From Bacillota bacterium (GTDB lineage Bacteria > Bacillota > Clostridia > Christensenellales > SZUA-584), in contig JAEYOE010000025.1 in NCBI GenBank assembly GCA_023412005.1, positions 1-64,000 of the forward strand: a stretch of 64,000 nucleotides of DNA, read 5' to 3'. The number at the start of each line of letters is the position of its first letter. Positions within the stretch are counted from its first letter, which is position 1. The position numbers and the translations under genes are program-made. The notes below the pieces were generated by a model. It was given only the letters and a program-made list of their open reading frames with translations. It did not search any database and had not been told where the DNA came from. Of this stretch, positions 26,624-34,180 are shown one piece after another.

Positions 26624-27232
26624 TTAATGCGTCAGAAATTTTCTGCACGCCATAAGAGTATTTTCGGATGCCGCCAGCCATTTTGGGGCAATCCATCGTT
26701 CACCGTTTACGAAATCGAATTTATCGCTGCGTTGATTGTACGTAATAAACTTAAAAACACTCGGACGGGTCAGTATATACCGTATCGGCTCGTGTTCAAC
26801 AAAACCCGCTTCGCCGTTATCCTCAATAAGACAAACGGCCACAAGCTCTGCCGGAATGCATGTTGCGTTGACCAGATGATCTGCTGCGTTTACCTGAGCC
26901 CATGCCGTCATCACCTTGCTTTTTCCCGCATTGGGAGCGTTGATAAGCTCCTTTACCGCATTCGCTGCGGCCTCCTCAATGAACGCGGCGAAATTTCCGG
27001 TGTCAAGAGCGGTTTTCGCCGCTTCCTTCTCCTTCTTGGGAATAAGCATTCCCTTCGTTCTTCCCGCGACGAATGTTGCCCTACACGACGGACACAATAT
27101 TGCTTTCACCGCGCCCCGTATCTGGGCCTGCTGCACCTGTCTGTTCCCGACCAAATTATCTGACCATTCCATCACATATAGTATGACTTCCGGAATATCG
27201 CTGTTCTGGCCGCACTTCATACAATTTGCCAT
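26624..27232 (-). CDS. Unknown protein with N-terminal Cys-x2-Cys pairs
   Basis: 202 aa, not recognised. The N-terminus has C-M-K-C (4-7) and C-P-S-C (47-50), a possible zinc ribbon. A basic, Lys-rich stretch follows (GRTKGMLIPKKEKEAAK, about 58-74), then an Ala-rich helix. The C-terminal half (about 110-202) looks like a mixed alpha/beta domain. No signal peptide or membrane helix, so cytoplasmic. The ATG follows AAAGGAGAG. It lies between the two XRE genes, 30 bases after the 27263-27685 gene, and is probably cotranscribed with it. Confidence 0.7.
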   Translation of the reverse strand: MANCMKCGQNSDIPEVILYVMEWSDNLVGNRQVQQAQIRGAVKAILCPSCRATFVAGRTKGMLIPKKEKEAAKTALDTGNFAAFIEEAAANAVKELINAPNAGKSKVMTAWAQVNAADHLVNATCIPAELVAVCLIEDNGEAGFVEHEPIRYILTRPSVFKFITYNQRSDKFDFVNGERWIAPKWLAASENTLMACRKFLTH

Positions 27233-27262
27233 TGTGATTCTCTCCTTTATAGTCGTATTGGT

Positions 27263-27685
27263 TTACCTTCCAAACGCCGCTATATCAAAACTGGCAAGCA
27301 GCTGCTGTGCTTCGCTGAACTCAAGCTGATGAATAATGCAATAGAGAATGGCTGCATCCCGCTTGACTTTTGGGGTCAGCGGGCTTTCCTGCGCCGCTTT
27401 TAAGAGCTGCTGTGTCTGCTCTATATCCAGCCCAAAGCCTATTGCGAGCAGAATGACCTTATCGCGTGAGGGCTTTCGTGTCCCGTTAAAAAGCTGATGC
27501 CCGTAGGTGCGGTTGATGCCCGCACGTTTGATGACGTGCTCGCGCGTTTCACCCCGGTCCGCACACATCTGCGCGATATATTCGTGGAAAGGCGGCAGCG
27601 TCACATCCATTTTCATGAAATCGTCCAGTTTTTCGGTACATAGCTCTTTCATCAGATCCTTTGTATTCATTCCGTGATTTTTCAT
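27263..27685 (-). CDS. XRE-type helix-turn-helix regulator, paralogue
   Basis: 140 aa. Clearly related to the 154-aa XRE protein at 25981-26445: both share N-x-T-R-x-P-S-R-D-K-[VL]-I in the recognition region and an L-L-K-A-A-Q-x-S-P-L-x-P tail. Helix-turn-helix about 48-95. AAGGAAA precedes the first ATG (27685); an internal ATG 15 bases later is weaker. Duplicated regulators in one cluster suggest they control different promoters or compete for one. Confidence 0.78.
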   Translation of the reverse strand: MKNHGMNTKDLMKELCTEKLDDFMKMDVTLPPFHEYIAQMCADRGETREHVIKRAGINRTYGHQLFNGTRKPSRDKVILLAIGFGLDIEQTQQLLKAAQESPLTPKVKRDAAILYCIIHQLEFSEAQQLLASFDIAAFGR

Positions 27686-27737
27686 TGATTTTCCTTCATC
27701 ACCACACAGTCAGACAGTGCCGCTGCGTTAGGTCCGT

Positions 27738-29312
27738 TTATTCACCTGTGCGCAGTGCATACAGCTTATTGATGGTCATGCCGAAACGCTCCTTAACCAC
27801 CTGCTCAAAGTAGACAAGCGGCTCATAATACAATTCTTTTTCCTTCGTACCAAAGGCGGCGTTGAACATCTGATGGACTGTTTCCAAATCGGGATATTCC
27901 CAACCTTTTTCATCCGTGGCGGGATAGTTGTCGAAGCCACAATTCACCCCGTCCTTGTCCAGACAAACGTGGTATCTGCCCTTGTCGGCGAAATACTGTA
28001 TTACCAAATTATAGCCGTTCACATCAGAGTCATTAAACTCAATGTTCCAGCCATCGGGGGTCTCGCCCCATTCCGGCCTGTGAATGGCAATGCGCATATA
28101 GTGCGGCTCTTGTTGTTCGTACACGCAAGCCGCCTTGGCTGTGTCGGCGGTAAATCCCAGCTGCTCGTACGGCGGTGCATATATCGCGGTCGTTTGCTCC
28201 GGCTGCGCCGCTGTCTGTTCAAACGGCAGCGCGTAGAGCGCGTCGGCGGACACTCCGAAGGTTTCCCTGATCGTGTCGTCAAAAACGGGGATGGGCGCAA
28301 GCAGCGCGTCCGTTTCGCCCGTTTCGCCCAGCGTCTCCGTTATCATCCGCTCAAAGCGTTCCCTGTTGTTGGAATCCACCATGAATGTACCGTCCGCCGC
28401 GTTGTAGATGTAGTTCATCTGTTCACCATTGATGTTCATTTGAAAGACATAGGCGCTTATTTCCGGATAGTACAAGACGACCAAGGTATACCCGCTATCC
28501 AGCATTAAGTCCATTCTTACGCATTTCGTCATATCTTCAGACTGCGGAGCGCCCCACTCGGCGTGGTTGATGTTCACGCTCAACCCGTCGCGCTGAACGT
28601 CTCCATAGCTCGCCTGATTATTGGCGTCGTTCATGGTAAACCCAAGCTCGGCAAGCGTGAACGCCATGGTGAAATCCTTTTCTATAAGGTTCGGGTAGAT
28701 ATCCGCCAGCGGTAAATAATCGACCGAGCATTCCGCCAGGTCCAGGCGCTTCAAACTTGTCAGCGAGGCCAGCGGCGATACGTCAGTAATCGTTGATCTG
28801 TCAAGCATGAGCAATTCAAGATTGACGAGTTTTTTAAGCGGGCTGTAATCCTGCGCCGCGCAGCCGGACAGGTTAAGCCCTTTCAGTTTCGTCAGCCCGG
28901 CGAGCGGCGTGATATCCGCAACCGGGTTGCCTCCGAGAGACAGCATTGTAAGCTTTTTGAGCCCCCTAAGCGGCGTAATATCGGTGATCGCGTGAAAAGA
29001 CAGGTCGAGGCTTTCAAGGTTAGTAAAGCTATCCAGACCGCGGATATCCTTAATCGGTGTCTGTTCGGAAATGTACCGCTGCCATTCAATGCTGAGGTTC
29101 AGCATCGTCACCGCTTCCGCCTCCGCTGCGGTGATGTCGCCCTCCGGCCTACCCATCGCCGCGCGTACCAGCTCCTCCAGCACCGCGTCGGCAAACGTCA
29201 CAACAGCAGCCGAAACTGAAGACACCGGAGTCGTCGTCGCGACGGACGCGCCGCAGGCGGTCATATTCAATGTCAGCCAAATGACAAGCGCAAAGCACAG
29301 GATTTTTTTCAT
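27738..29312 (-). CDS. LRR lipoprotein with duplicated C-terminal domain
   Basis: 524 aa. Signal peptide with lipobox N-M-T-A-C (Cys20). A leading segment F-A-D-A-V-L-E-E-L-V-R (about 40-75) is shared with the two neighbouring LRR lipoproteins. Internalin-type 22-residue LRRs cover about 75-215 (ITDITPL, VADITPLAGL, ITDVSPLASL). The rest is two copies of an unrecognised domain (about 220-345 and 385-500), each with [IN]-x-[HR]-x-E-W-G, then Y-x-L-V-[VI]-x-Y and a closing helix ending in LG or FG. It is the last gene of the lipoprotein run. Ligand unknown. Confidence 0.82.
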   Translation of the reverse strand: MKKILCFALVIWLTLNMTACGASVATTTPVSSVSAAVVTFADAVLEELVRAAMGRPEGDITAAEAEAVTMLNLSIEWQRYISEQTPIKDIRGLDSFTNLESLDLSFHAITDITPLRGLKKLTMLSLGGNPVADITPLAGLTKLKGLNLSGCAAQDYSPLKKLVNLELLMLDRSTITDVSPLASLTSLKRLDLAECSVDYLPLADIYPNLIEKDFTMAFTLAELGFTMNDANNQASYGDVQRDGLSVNINHAEWGAPQSEDMTKCVRMDLMLDSGYTLVVLYYPEISAYVFQMNINGEQMNYIYNAADGTFMVDSNNRERFERMITETLGETGETDALLAPIPVFDDTIRETFGVSADALYALPFEQTAAQPEQTTAIYAPPYEQLGFTADTAKAACVYEQQEPHYMRIAIHRPEWGETPDGWNIEFNDSDVNGYNLVIQYFADKGRYHVCLDKDGVNCGFDNYPATDEKGWEYPDLETVHQMFNAAFGTKEKELYYEPLVYFEQVVKERFGMTINKLYALRTGE

Positions 29313-29342
29313 AGTGTTATCTCCTAGTCAGCGGCAGCCGCT

Positions 29343-30098
29343 TTACTCTATCTCAAAATCCTTTTCCGCAAGGTTCGGATACACATCCTTCAGCGACGCG
29401 TAATCGGTCGCCGGGTTGCCGGACAACAGGACGGACGTCAGTTTTGACAGCCCGGCCAAAGGCGACAGATCCGCCACCTGATTATCTTCCATGCAGAGGT
29501 AGGTTAGGTTTTTCATGTTGGCGAGTACACTGATGTCGGAGATTTTGTTACCCTTCATCCAAATGCTTTCCAGCTTGGTCATACCGGCTAGCGCGCTGAT
29601 ATCTGAAATATTACCATTGCCCCATATCCATAGATCTTTCATGTTAGTCATGCCAGCCAGTGCGCTGATATCATTGATATTGTCGCAACAAACGTAGAGG
29701 TATTCCAGCTTCGTCAAATCGGCCAGCGGACTTAAGTCAAAGACATCGTCGCCATCATAAAGCGCCCAATTCAGATTCAGGCTGGTCAGATTGGGGAACT
29801 GTGTAAGGTCGCTGACATCCCCGATTCTCGGTATCGGAACGCCGCCTTCCATCTCCAAGTTCAGCTCCGTAACAGCCTCCGCCTCGGCAAGCGTAATGTT
29901 GCCCTCCGGCTTGTTCATCGCCTTACGCACCAGCTCCTCCAGCACGTCGTCGGTGAAAATGACGACCGGTTTGGACGTTTCTGCGGGCGCGGACTGAAGC
30001 ACCTCAGTCGACGGCGTCTCCGTTACGGGGGGCACTCCGCAAGCCGCCATCGATAAGATCATTATTGTTGCCAGAACAAAACCTAATCCTTTTTTCAT
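29343..30098 (-). CDS. LRR lipoprotein
   Basis: 251 aa from the ATG at 30098, 9 bases after GGAGGAG; an in-frame extension to 30218 lacks a ribosome site. Signal peptide and lipobox S-M-A-A-C. Head segment F-T-D-D-V-L-E-E-L-V-R, then about six internalin-type repeats (NISDISALAGM, KISDISVLANM, VADLSPLAGL) and a capping segment ending Y-P-N-L-A-E-K-D-F-E. Closely similar to its neighbours on both sides; the three arose by tandem duplication. Confidence 0.85.
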   Translation of the reverse strand: MKKGLGFVLATIMILSMAACGVPPVTETPSTEVLQSAPAETSKPVVIFTDDVLEELVRKAMNKPEGNITLAEAEAVTELNLEMEGGVPIPRIGDVSDLTQFPNLTSLNLNWALYDGDDVFDLSPLADLTKLEYLYVCCDNINDISALAGMTNMKDLWIWGNGNISDISALAGMTKLESIWMKGNKISDISVLANMKNLTYLCMEDNQVADLSPLAGLSKLTSVLLSGNPATDYASLKDVYPNLAEKDFEIE

Positions 30099-30217
30099 AA
30101 CTTGCTCCTCCAATAACTTATCGTTCTTTAACCATACAGAAATGTCTGTCCATCCGTTGATTGGCATACGCAGTGCAGCCCGGGTTATAAATGACGGCCC
30201 GGGCTGCTGACTATTCA

Positions 30218-31018
30218 CTATTTTAATTCAAAATCGCTATCAAGGTTCGGGTAGACATCCGCAACCGGTGAATAATCCGTGATCGGGTTGTTTCCCAGAA
30301 ATAGTATTTTCAAATCCTTCAGATTCGCGAGCGGGGTTATATCAGAAATCTGATTATCACATAATTGAATATCCCAAAGCTTTGTCAATGTACCAAGGGT
30401 CGACAGGTCTTTTATGCCGGCATTCTTTGCGTCGATATGTTCAAGATTTTTCATGTTTGCCAAAGCGTCAAGATTTTCAAACCCCTGATAACCCCGATCG
30501 GGGGCGTAATTCCAACAGAATACAATGCAAACCATGTTTTTAAGGTCTTTTAACGGAGACAAATCCTTCACCTGCGTTCCGTTGAAAACCAATGTTTCCA
30601 AATTCGTGAGTCCGGATAAAGGAGATAAGTCGCTAATATTGTTAAAAGAAATATCCAGTTCTTTCAGCCCGGTAAAATACTGCAGTGCGGAAATATCTTT
30701 TATACCGCCGTTTTTGCTGTTTTGATCGTCAAAGTCTTTGTTGTTTAATGCGAGCTTCTCAACGCTTTCTGCTTCAGCGAGTGTAATGTCACCCTCGGGC
30801 TTACCCATCGCCTCACATACCTTGGCTTCCAGCACGGTGTCGGTAAATACAACGACCGGCTCGGACGTGGGTGCTACTGTGGCTTCGGGCGTTTCTGCGG
30901 GCGCGGATGCCGATACTTTCGGTGTTGTTTCCTGCGTCTCCTGCACGGCAGGCGCACCGCAGGCTGCAATCGAAAATAACATTATTGTTACCAGAATAAT
31001 ACATAATCCTTTTTTCAC
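30218..31018 (-). CDS. LRR lipoprotein
   Basis: 266 aa from the GTG at 31018, 9 bases after GGAGGAG. Lipobox S-I-A-A-C, a Thr/Pro/Glu-rich spacer (about 26-52), the shared head F-T-D-T-V-L-E, then about six LRRs (NISDLSPLSGL, QVKDLSPLKDL, QISDITPLANL) and the cap Y-P-N-L-D-S-D-F-E. The head also contains K-N-G-G-I-K, which occurs in the external part of the kinase. First gene of the lipoprotein run, behind the shared promoter at 31196-31242. Confidence 0.85.
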   Translation of the reverse strand: MKKGLCIILVTIMLFSIAACGAPAVQETQETTPKVSASAPAETPEATVAPTSEPVVVFTDTVLEAKVCEAMGKPEGDITLAEAESVEKLALNNKDFDDQNSKNGGIKDISALQYFTGLKELDISFNNISDLSPLSGLTNLETLVFNGTQVKDLSPLKDLKNMVCIVFCWNYAPDRGYQGFENLDALANMKNLEHIDAKNAGIKDLSTLGTLTKLWDIQLCDNQISDITPLANLKDLKILFLGNNPITDYSPVADVYPNLDSDFELK

Positions 31019-31195
31019 AACTTGCTCCTCCAAAATTATTTATACGAGAGGTCTAAGCTCTCCACTCACGATTTTCGTTCAGTGTAACCGTTTCTGAGAT
31101 TTAGGTATATCACTGTTGTCTTGTTGAGCAATTCCAATACCTCTTTAAATATGTCAGTAGCTCTCTTCTCGCCACTTATATATCATTGTTTATGG

Positions 31196-31242
31196 TTTAT
31201 AATAGCATGATTAAGAAATCAAAAGGTATGCTGGCTGCATTC
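31196..31242 (-). promoter_or_regulatory. Promoter with 26-bp shared upstream element (copy 2)
   Basis: TTTTGA (31224-31219) and TATAAA (31201-31196), 17-base spacer. The 26 bp at 31217-31242 are identical to 24313-24338, including the ATGC-AGCCA-GCAT dyad beside the -35 box. A leader of about 170 bases follows before the lipoprotein start codon. Confidence 0.65.
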
Positions 31243-31662
31243 ATTTGCAATTATTCAGAGGCATTCCTTCGAACTCCTAAACACGCGAAGCCTATTGTCC
31301 CCCAGGCGGCATGCCTATAGTTCAATTATATATGCAAAAAGGCCAAAAAGCCTATTTAAAGGGACACTTACGGCTCCACCTAGGTTAAAACATTCAAAAA
31401 AGCCTACATGTATGCATGCCTTTAATACAAAGTGTAGTATAAATGTAGTAGTCGCCATGGATTGAACGGAGGATATTCATAAGCATATTTGCGAACAAGC
31501 AAAAACAAGAGTCATTTAAGACTTTGAGCATCATTACTGAATTGTCCCATTGCGTACCAGCCTATACTGTTCACAACCGTATCATTAGTCGGTTTTATTG
31601 TCGGTTTTAGATGACGAAATGCCTGAATCCTCGATGAATACTGGTTTTTCACATTAATCGCT
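31243..31662. other. Island junction region, no gene
   Basis: No credible frame. It contains AAGCCTATTTAAAGGG (about 31349), TAGTATAAATGTAGTAG (about 31435) and GTCGGTTTTATTGTCGGTTT (about 31588), each matching a part of module B at 19811-20184 or the sequence after tRNA-Thr. Confidence 0.6.
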
Positions 31663-31712
31663 CTTCCATGGTAAGGAAGGGGTCGTCAGTTCGAATCTGA
31701 CTAGTGGCTCCA
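31663..31712 (+). repeat. attR-like 50-bp repeat (copy 2 of tRNA-Thr 3' end)
   Basis: Exact copy of 13362-13411 without the 5' half of the tRNA. It is followed by a terminator-like hairpin (GCTCCAAT, about 31720, with ATTGGAGC, about 31745, and TTTTTT) that also follows the third copy at 39259-39308. Confidence 0.85.
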
Positions 31713-31835
31713 GAACATGGCTCCAATATCTCTTAATTGAGGCGATTGGAGCTTTTTTATTGGATACTAAATATAAGCATAATAAAAACGCTGGGTTTTG
31801 TGCCAGCGTTCAGCTTGATGATAAACCCATCCTTA

Positions 31836-31928
31836 TGTCATGCTGGGGAGCGGAGCGACGTGAGCACCCCATGGCATACGCTTTATACATGGGATTTCTC
31901 GACTCGCTATCGCTCGCTCGAAATGACA
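31836..31928. repeat. Small palindromic repeat (REP/MITE-like)
   Basis: About 93 bases bounded by TGTCAT and ATGACA inverted ends, with internal GGAGCGGAGCGACGTGAGC and CGACTCGCTATCGCTCGCTC blocks. This is the look of short interspersed palindromes common in Firmicutes and other bacteria. It sits between two near-identical AACGCTGG/CCAGCGTT hairpins (31787-31810 and 31953-31976), so it probably split or accompanied a duplicated hairpin. It encodes nothing. Confidence 0.55.
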
Positions 31929-31950
31929 CGCAGGAGCTTTGTCAGCAGTC

Positions 31951-32204
31951 TGAACGCTGGGTTTTGTACCAGCGTTTTTTATTACGGTTTTGAGACATAA
32001 ATCGTACTCGACTTAAGTCGAAAGTCGGTATTGTTGTCGGTTTGGATTGGCCAATCGCCACAAATTGCCGATTTAATAAGAGCTCCAGGCCTAAACGGCC
32101 CTTCCATAGCCAGGAAGAGTTTCCTTAGAATCCTTGCTATACTACTGAAAATATAGTATAGGTGTCGTCAAACAAATTGGCTGTCCGACGCACTGATATT
32201 TTTC
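31951..32204. repeat. Island junction module D, diverged copy of module B
   Basis: In the same order as 19811-20184: AACGCTGG/CCAGCGTT hairpin, ACGGTTTTGAGAC, TTGTTGTCGGTTT, CACAAATTGC-GATT-AATAAG, the decayed tRNA-Thr arm CCCTTCCATAGCCAGGAAG (about 32098), a TAGTATA element and CAAATTGGCTGTCC. It ends just beyond the stop of the leftward gene at 32237. No gene is present. Confidence 0.68.
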
Positions 32205-32236
32205 AATCGAATAGGAGGGGCGGTAAACCGCCCCGC

Positions 32237-34156
32237 TCATTTAGCCCCTTGCCCCTTTTTTCTTTTTCTGAGCATGGTTACCACCACAACACCTGCTGCG
32301 CCGATTACCAACGCTGCGCCGATGCCTATGAACCACCAAACGTTTATGCCCAGAAAATACATCTCAAACACGCCGCCCGCCTGTGTCTGAAGCTGGTTTC
32401 CGGTATATCCAAGGTCTTCATCCAGCTTGTATACGAGATACATCGGGAAATCATAGTAATTTTTGCTGTAGAACTTGTTGCAGTAATCAGCATATACAAC
32501 AAGATGGGAGTTACCGCCGGAGAGTTTTGCGTCTTCATATTTTCCGATTTTTGGGGCCCACACACCGTAGGCATTACTATCAATGTTCTGGGAATACTTA
32601 ATATCTTTTATCAGCTTTTTTTCATCGGCATTGCTCATGAAATAATGCAGGTAGTAGCTCTCGTTGCTGATGATTTTCTTTTTATTTATCTCGCCATAAA
32701 GACTTCCCGCAATGCCCGTTGCGTGTAGATCCTCACGCTTCGCGGAATGCGCAACTTGATCGGAGAACACAAAGGCCGTGGCTTTTTTGGTATTGGCGCT
32801 GCTGAGCTTCATGCCGTAGCTTTCCAGATAACTCAGTATTCCGTTACGGGCAGCCTTGGCGTAGAAGCTGTCGGCATCCTTGGAGTTGGCAATCACCATG
32901 CCCGTGAGCACTTCCTTTTTGTTCGTGGGCGGTGTGAACATCAGCTTGTCATAGCCCGAGGTCTTCTGAGACTGTAGATACCTTACATTGTCGTAGTTCT
33001 GGTCTAAGTAGCCATACGTCTCCTTGCCCTTGCCGTAGAAAGTGCCGTAGCTATAAGCCTTGTCCACGATCACATAGCGGCGGTGGTCGCTGTTGAGGCG
33101 TACGATATAGTAGCTCACGCTGTTACCCAGCGCATCGGTGCCGGTGTGGGCAATATCCTTGGTCAGATAGGGTATGCGCAGCTGCTGTGCGATGGCGGAA
33201 TAGATCTTGCCGGCCTCGGCGGCTGTCCGGTTAAGCTCGAGCATTTTGGCGTCGTTTGGGTCACTTTTATCAGCCGCGGTGTATTCACACCAGTCGTTAT
33301 ACAGCATCAGCATCTTCTGCATGTTGCCCAGATGATAGATATAGAAGGCGTTAACGCCGTCCGCCATCTGATGCTCAAACGTATACGTTTCGCAGCAGCT
33401 GTCGAAATACATGCTGCAAAGAGAGGGCGACCCGCCGCTTGACTTGGTGAGATAGGCGCCGCTGGAGGTGATCATGGAGCGCAGGTTCGCCTTGGGCACG
33501 GTACTGTTGAAAAAGCTGTCAAGCTCCCGGGCACGAACTCCTTCATCGGTTATCGCCAGTATAGCGCTGTAGTCGGCATACAGCCGGTCGGTCTGAGCGT
33601 AAAGCTCATTGACCTTTCGGAGGTCGGAAGACAGCTCGGAATCGGCTATCGCCCGATTTATCTCCTGCGTCTGCTTGTCTATCTTAAGGGAAAGTTCATC
33701 CAGCTGCTTTTGTACCTGAGTCAGCATGTCTATGATCTGCTCGTTTGTGTCGTCCCCGAATATACCGTCCATCAATGCGCCGAAAAGCGAAGAGCCAATA
33801 TCTCCGAATATACCCAACCCGAAATGATCACTCAGAGAGGAGATGATCGCCTCACCCGCTGAGGCGATGAAGCCCGCCCCGGCCGCTTCTGTTGACAATA
33901 ACACAGGCACAGCGCTGTCTTCGGATTCCACAGACACCTCGGGCGCAGCGCTATCCTCGGGGACCTCGGACGCCACAGGCGCAGCGCTGTCTTCGGGCTG
34001 CTCAGTCACCGTAGGCGCCGCACTGTCTTCGGGGACCTCGGGCTCAGCGCTTGTACCGGATTGTTCGGTTGCCTCCGGTGCCTGCGCCAATGCTGTGCAT
34101 GGCAAAGACATGATCAGCATCACCATGGCAAGTATCAATACAACTGTCTTTTTCAT
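32237..34156 (-). CDS. Tail-anchored secreted protein with acidic repeats and coiled coil (paralogue 1)
   Basis: 639 aa, family not recognised. Signal peptide (about 1-25, ending A-L-A). An acidic Pro-rich linker with repeated P-E-D-S-A-A-P (about 26-90) precedes a hydrophobic, Gly/Ala-rich amphipathic stretch (about 92-135, IASAGEAIISSLSDHFGLG) and a coiled coil (about 137-195, VQKQLDELSLKIDKQTQEI). A long globular region follows (about 200-595), then a transmembrane helix (about 606-630) and RKRKK. The hydrophobic segment plus coiled coil recalls alpha-helical pore-forming toxins, but this is only a resemblance. GAAGGGG precedes the ATG. It lies 24 bases downstream of its near-identical paralogue. 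Confidence 0.78.
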   Translation of the reverse strand: MKKTVVLILAMVMLIMSLPCTALAQAPEATEQSGTSAEPEVPEDSAAPTVTEQPEDSAAPVASEVPEDSAAPEVSVESEDSAVPVLLSTEAAGAGFIASAGEAIISSLSDHFGLGIFGDIGSSLFGALMDGIFGDDTNEQIIDMLTQVQKQLDELSLKIDKQTQEINRAIADSELSSDLRKVNELYAQTDRLYADYSAILAITDEGVRARELDSFFNSTVPKANLRSMITSSGAYLTKSSGGSPSLCSMYFDSCCETYTFEHQMADGVNAFYIYHLGNMQKMLMLYNDWCEYTAADKSDPNDAKMLELNRTAAEAGKIYSAIAQQLRIPYLTKDIAHTGTDALGNSVSYYIVRLNSDHRRYVIVDKAYSYGTFYGKGKETYGYLDQNYDNVRYLQSQKTSGYDKLMFTPPTNKKEVLTGMVIANSKDADSFYAKAARNGILSYLESYGMKLSSANTKKATAFVFSDQVAHSAKREDLHATGIAGSLYGEINKKKIISNESYYLHYFMSNADEKKLIKDIKYSQNIDSNAYGVWAPKIGKYEDAKLSGGNSHLVVYADYCNKFYSKNYYDFPMYLVYKLDEDLGYTGNQLQTQAGGVFEMYFLGINVWWFIGIGAALVIGAAGVVVVTMLRKRKKGQGAK

Positions 34157-34180
34157 CTTTTTGACCCCTTCTTTCGCCGT

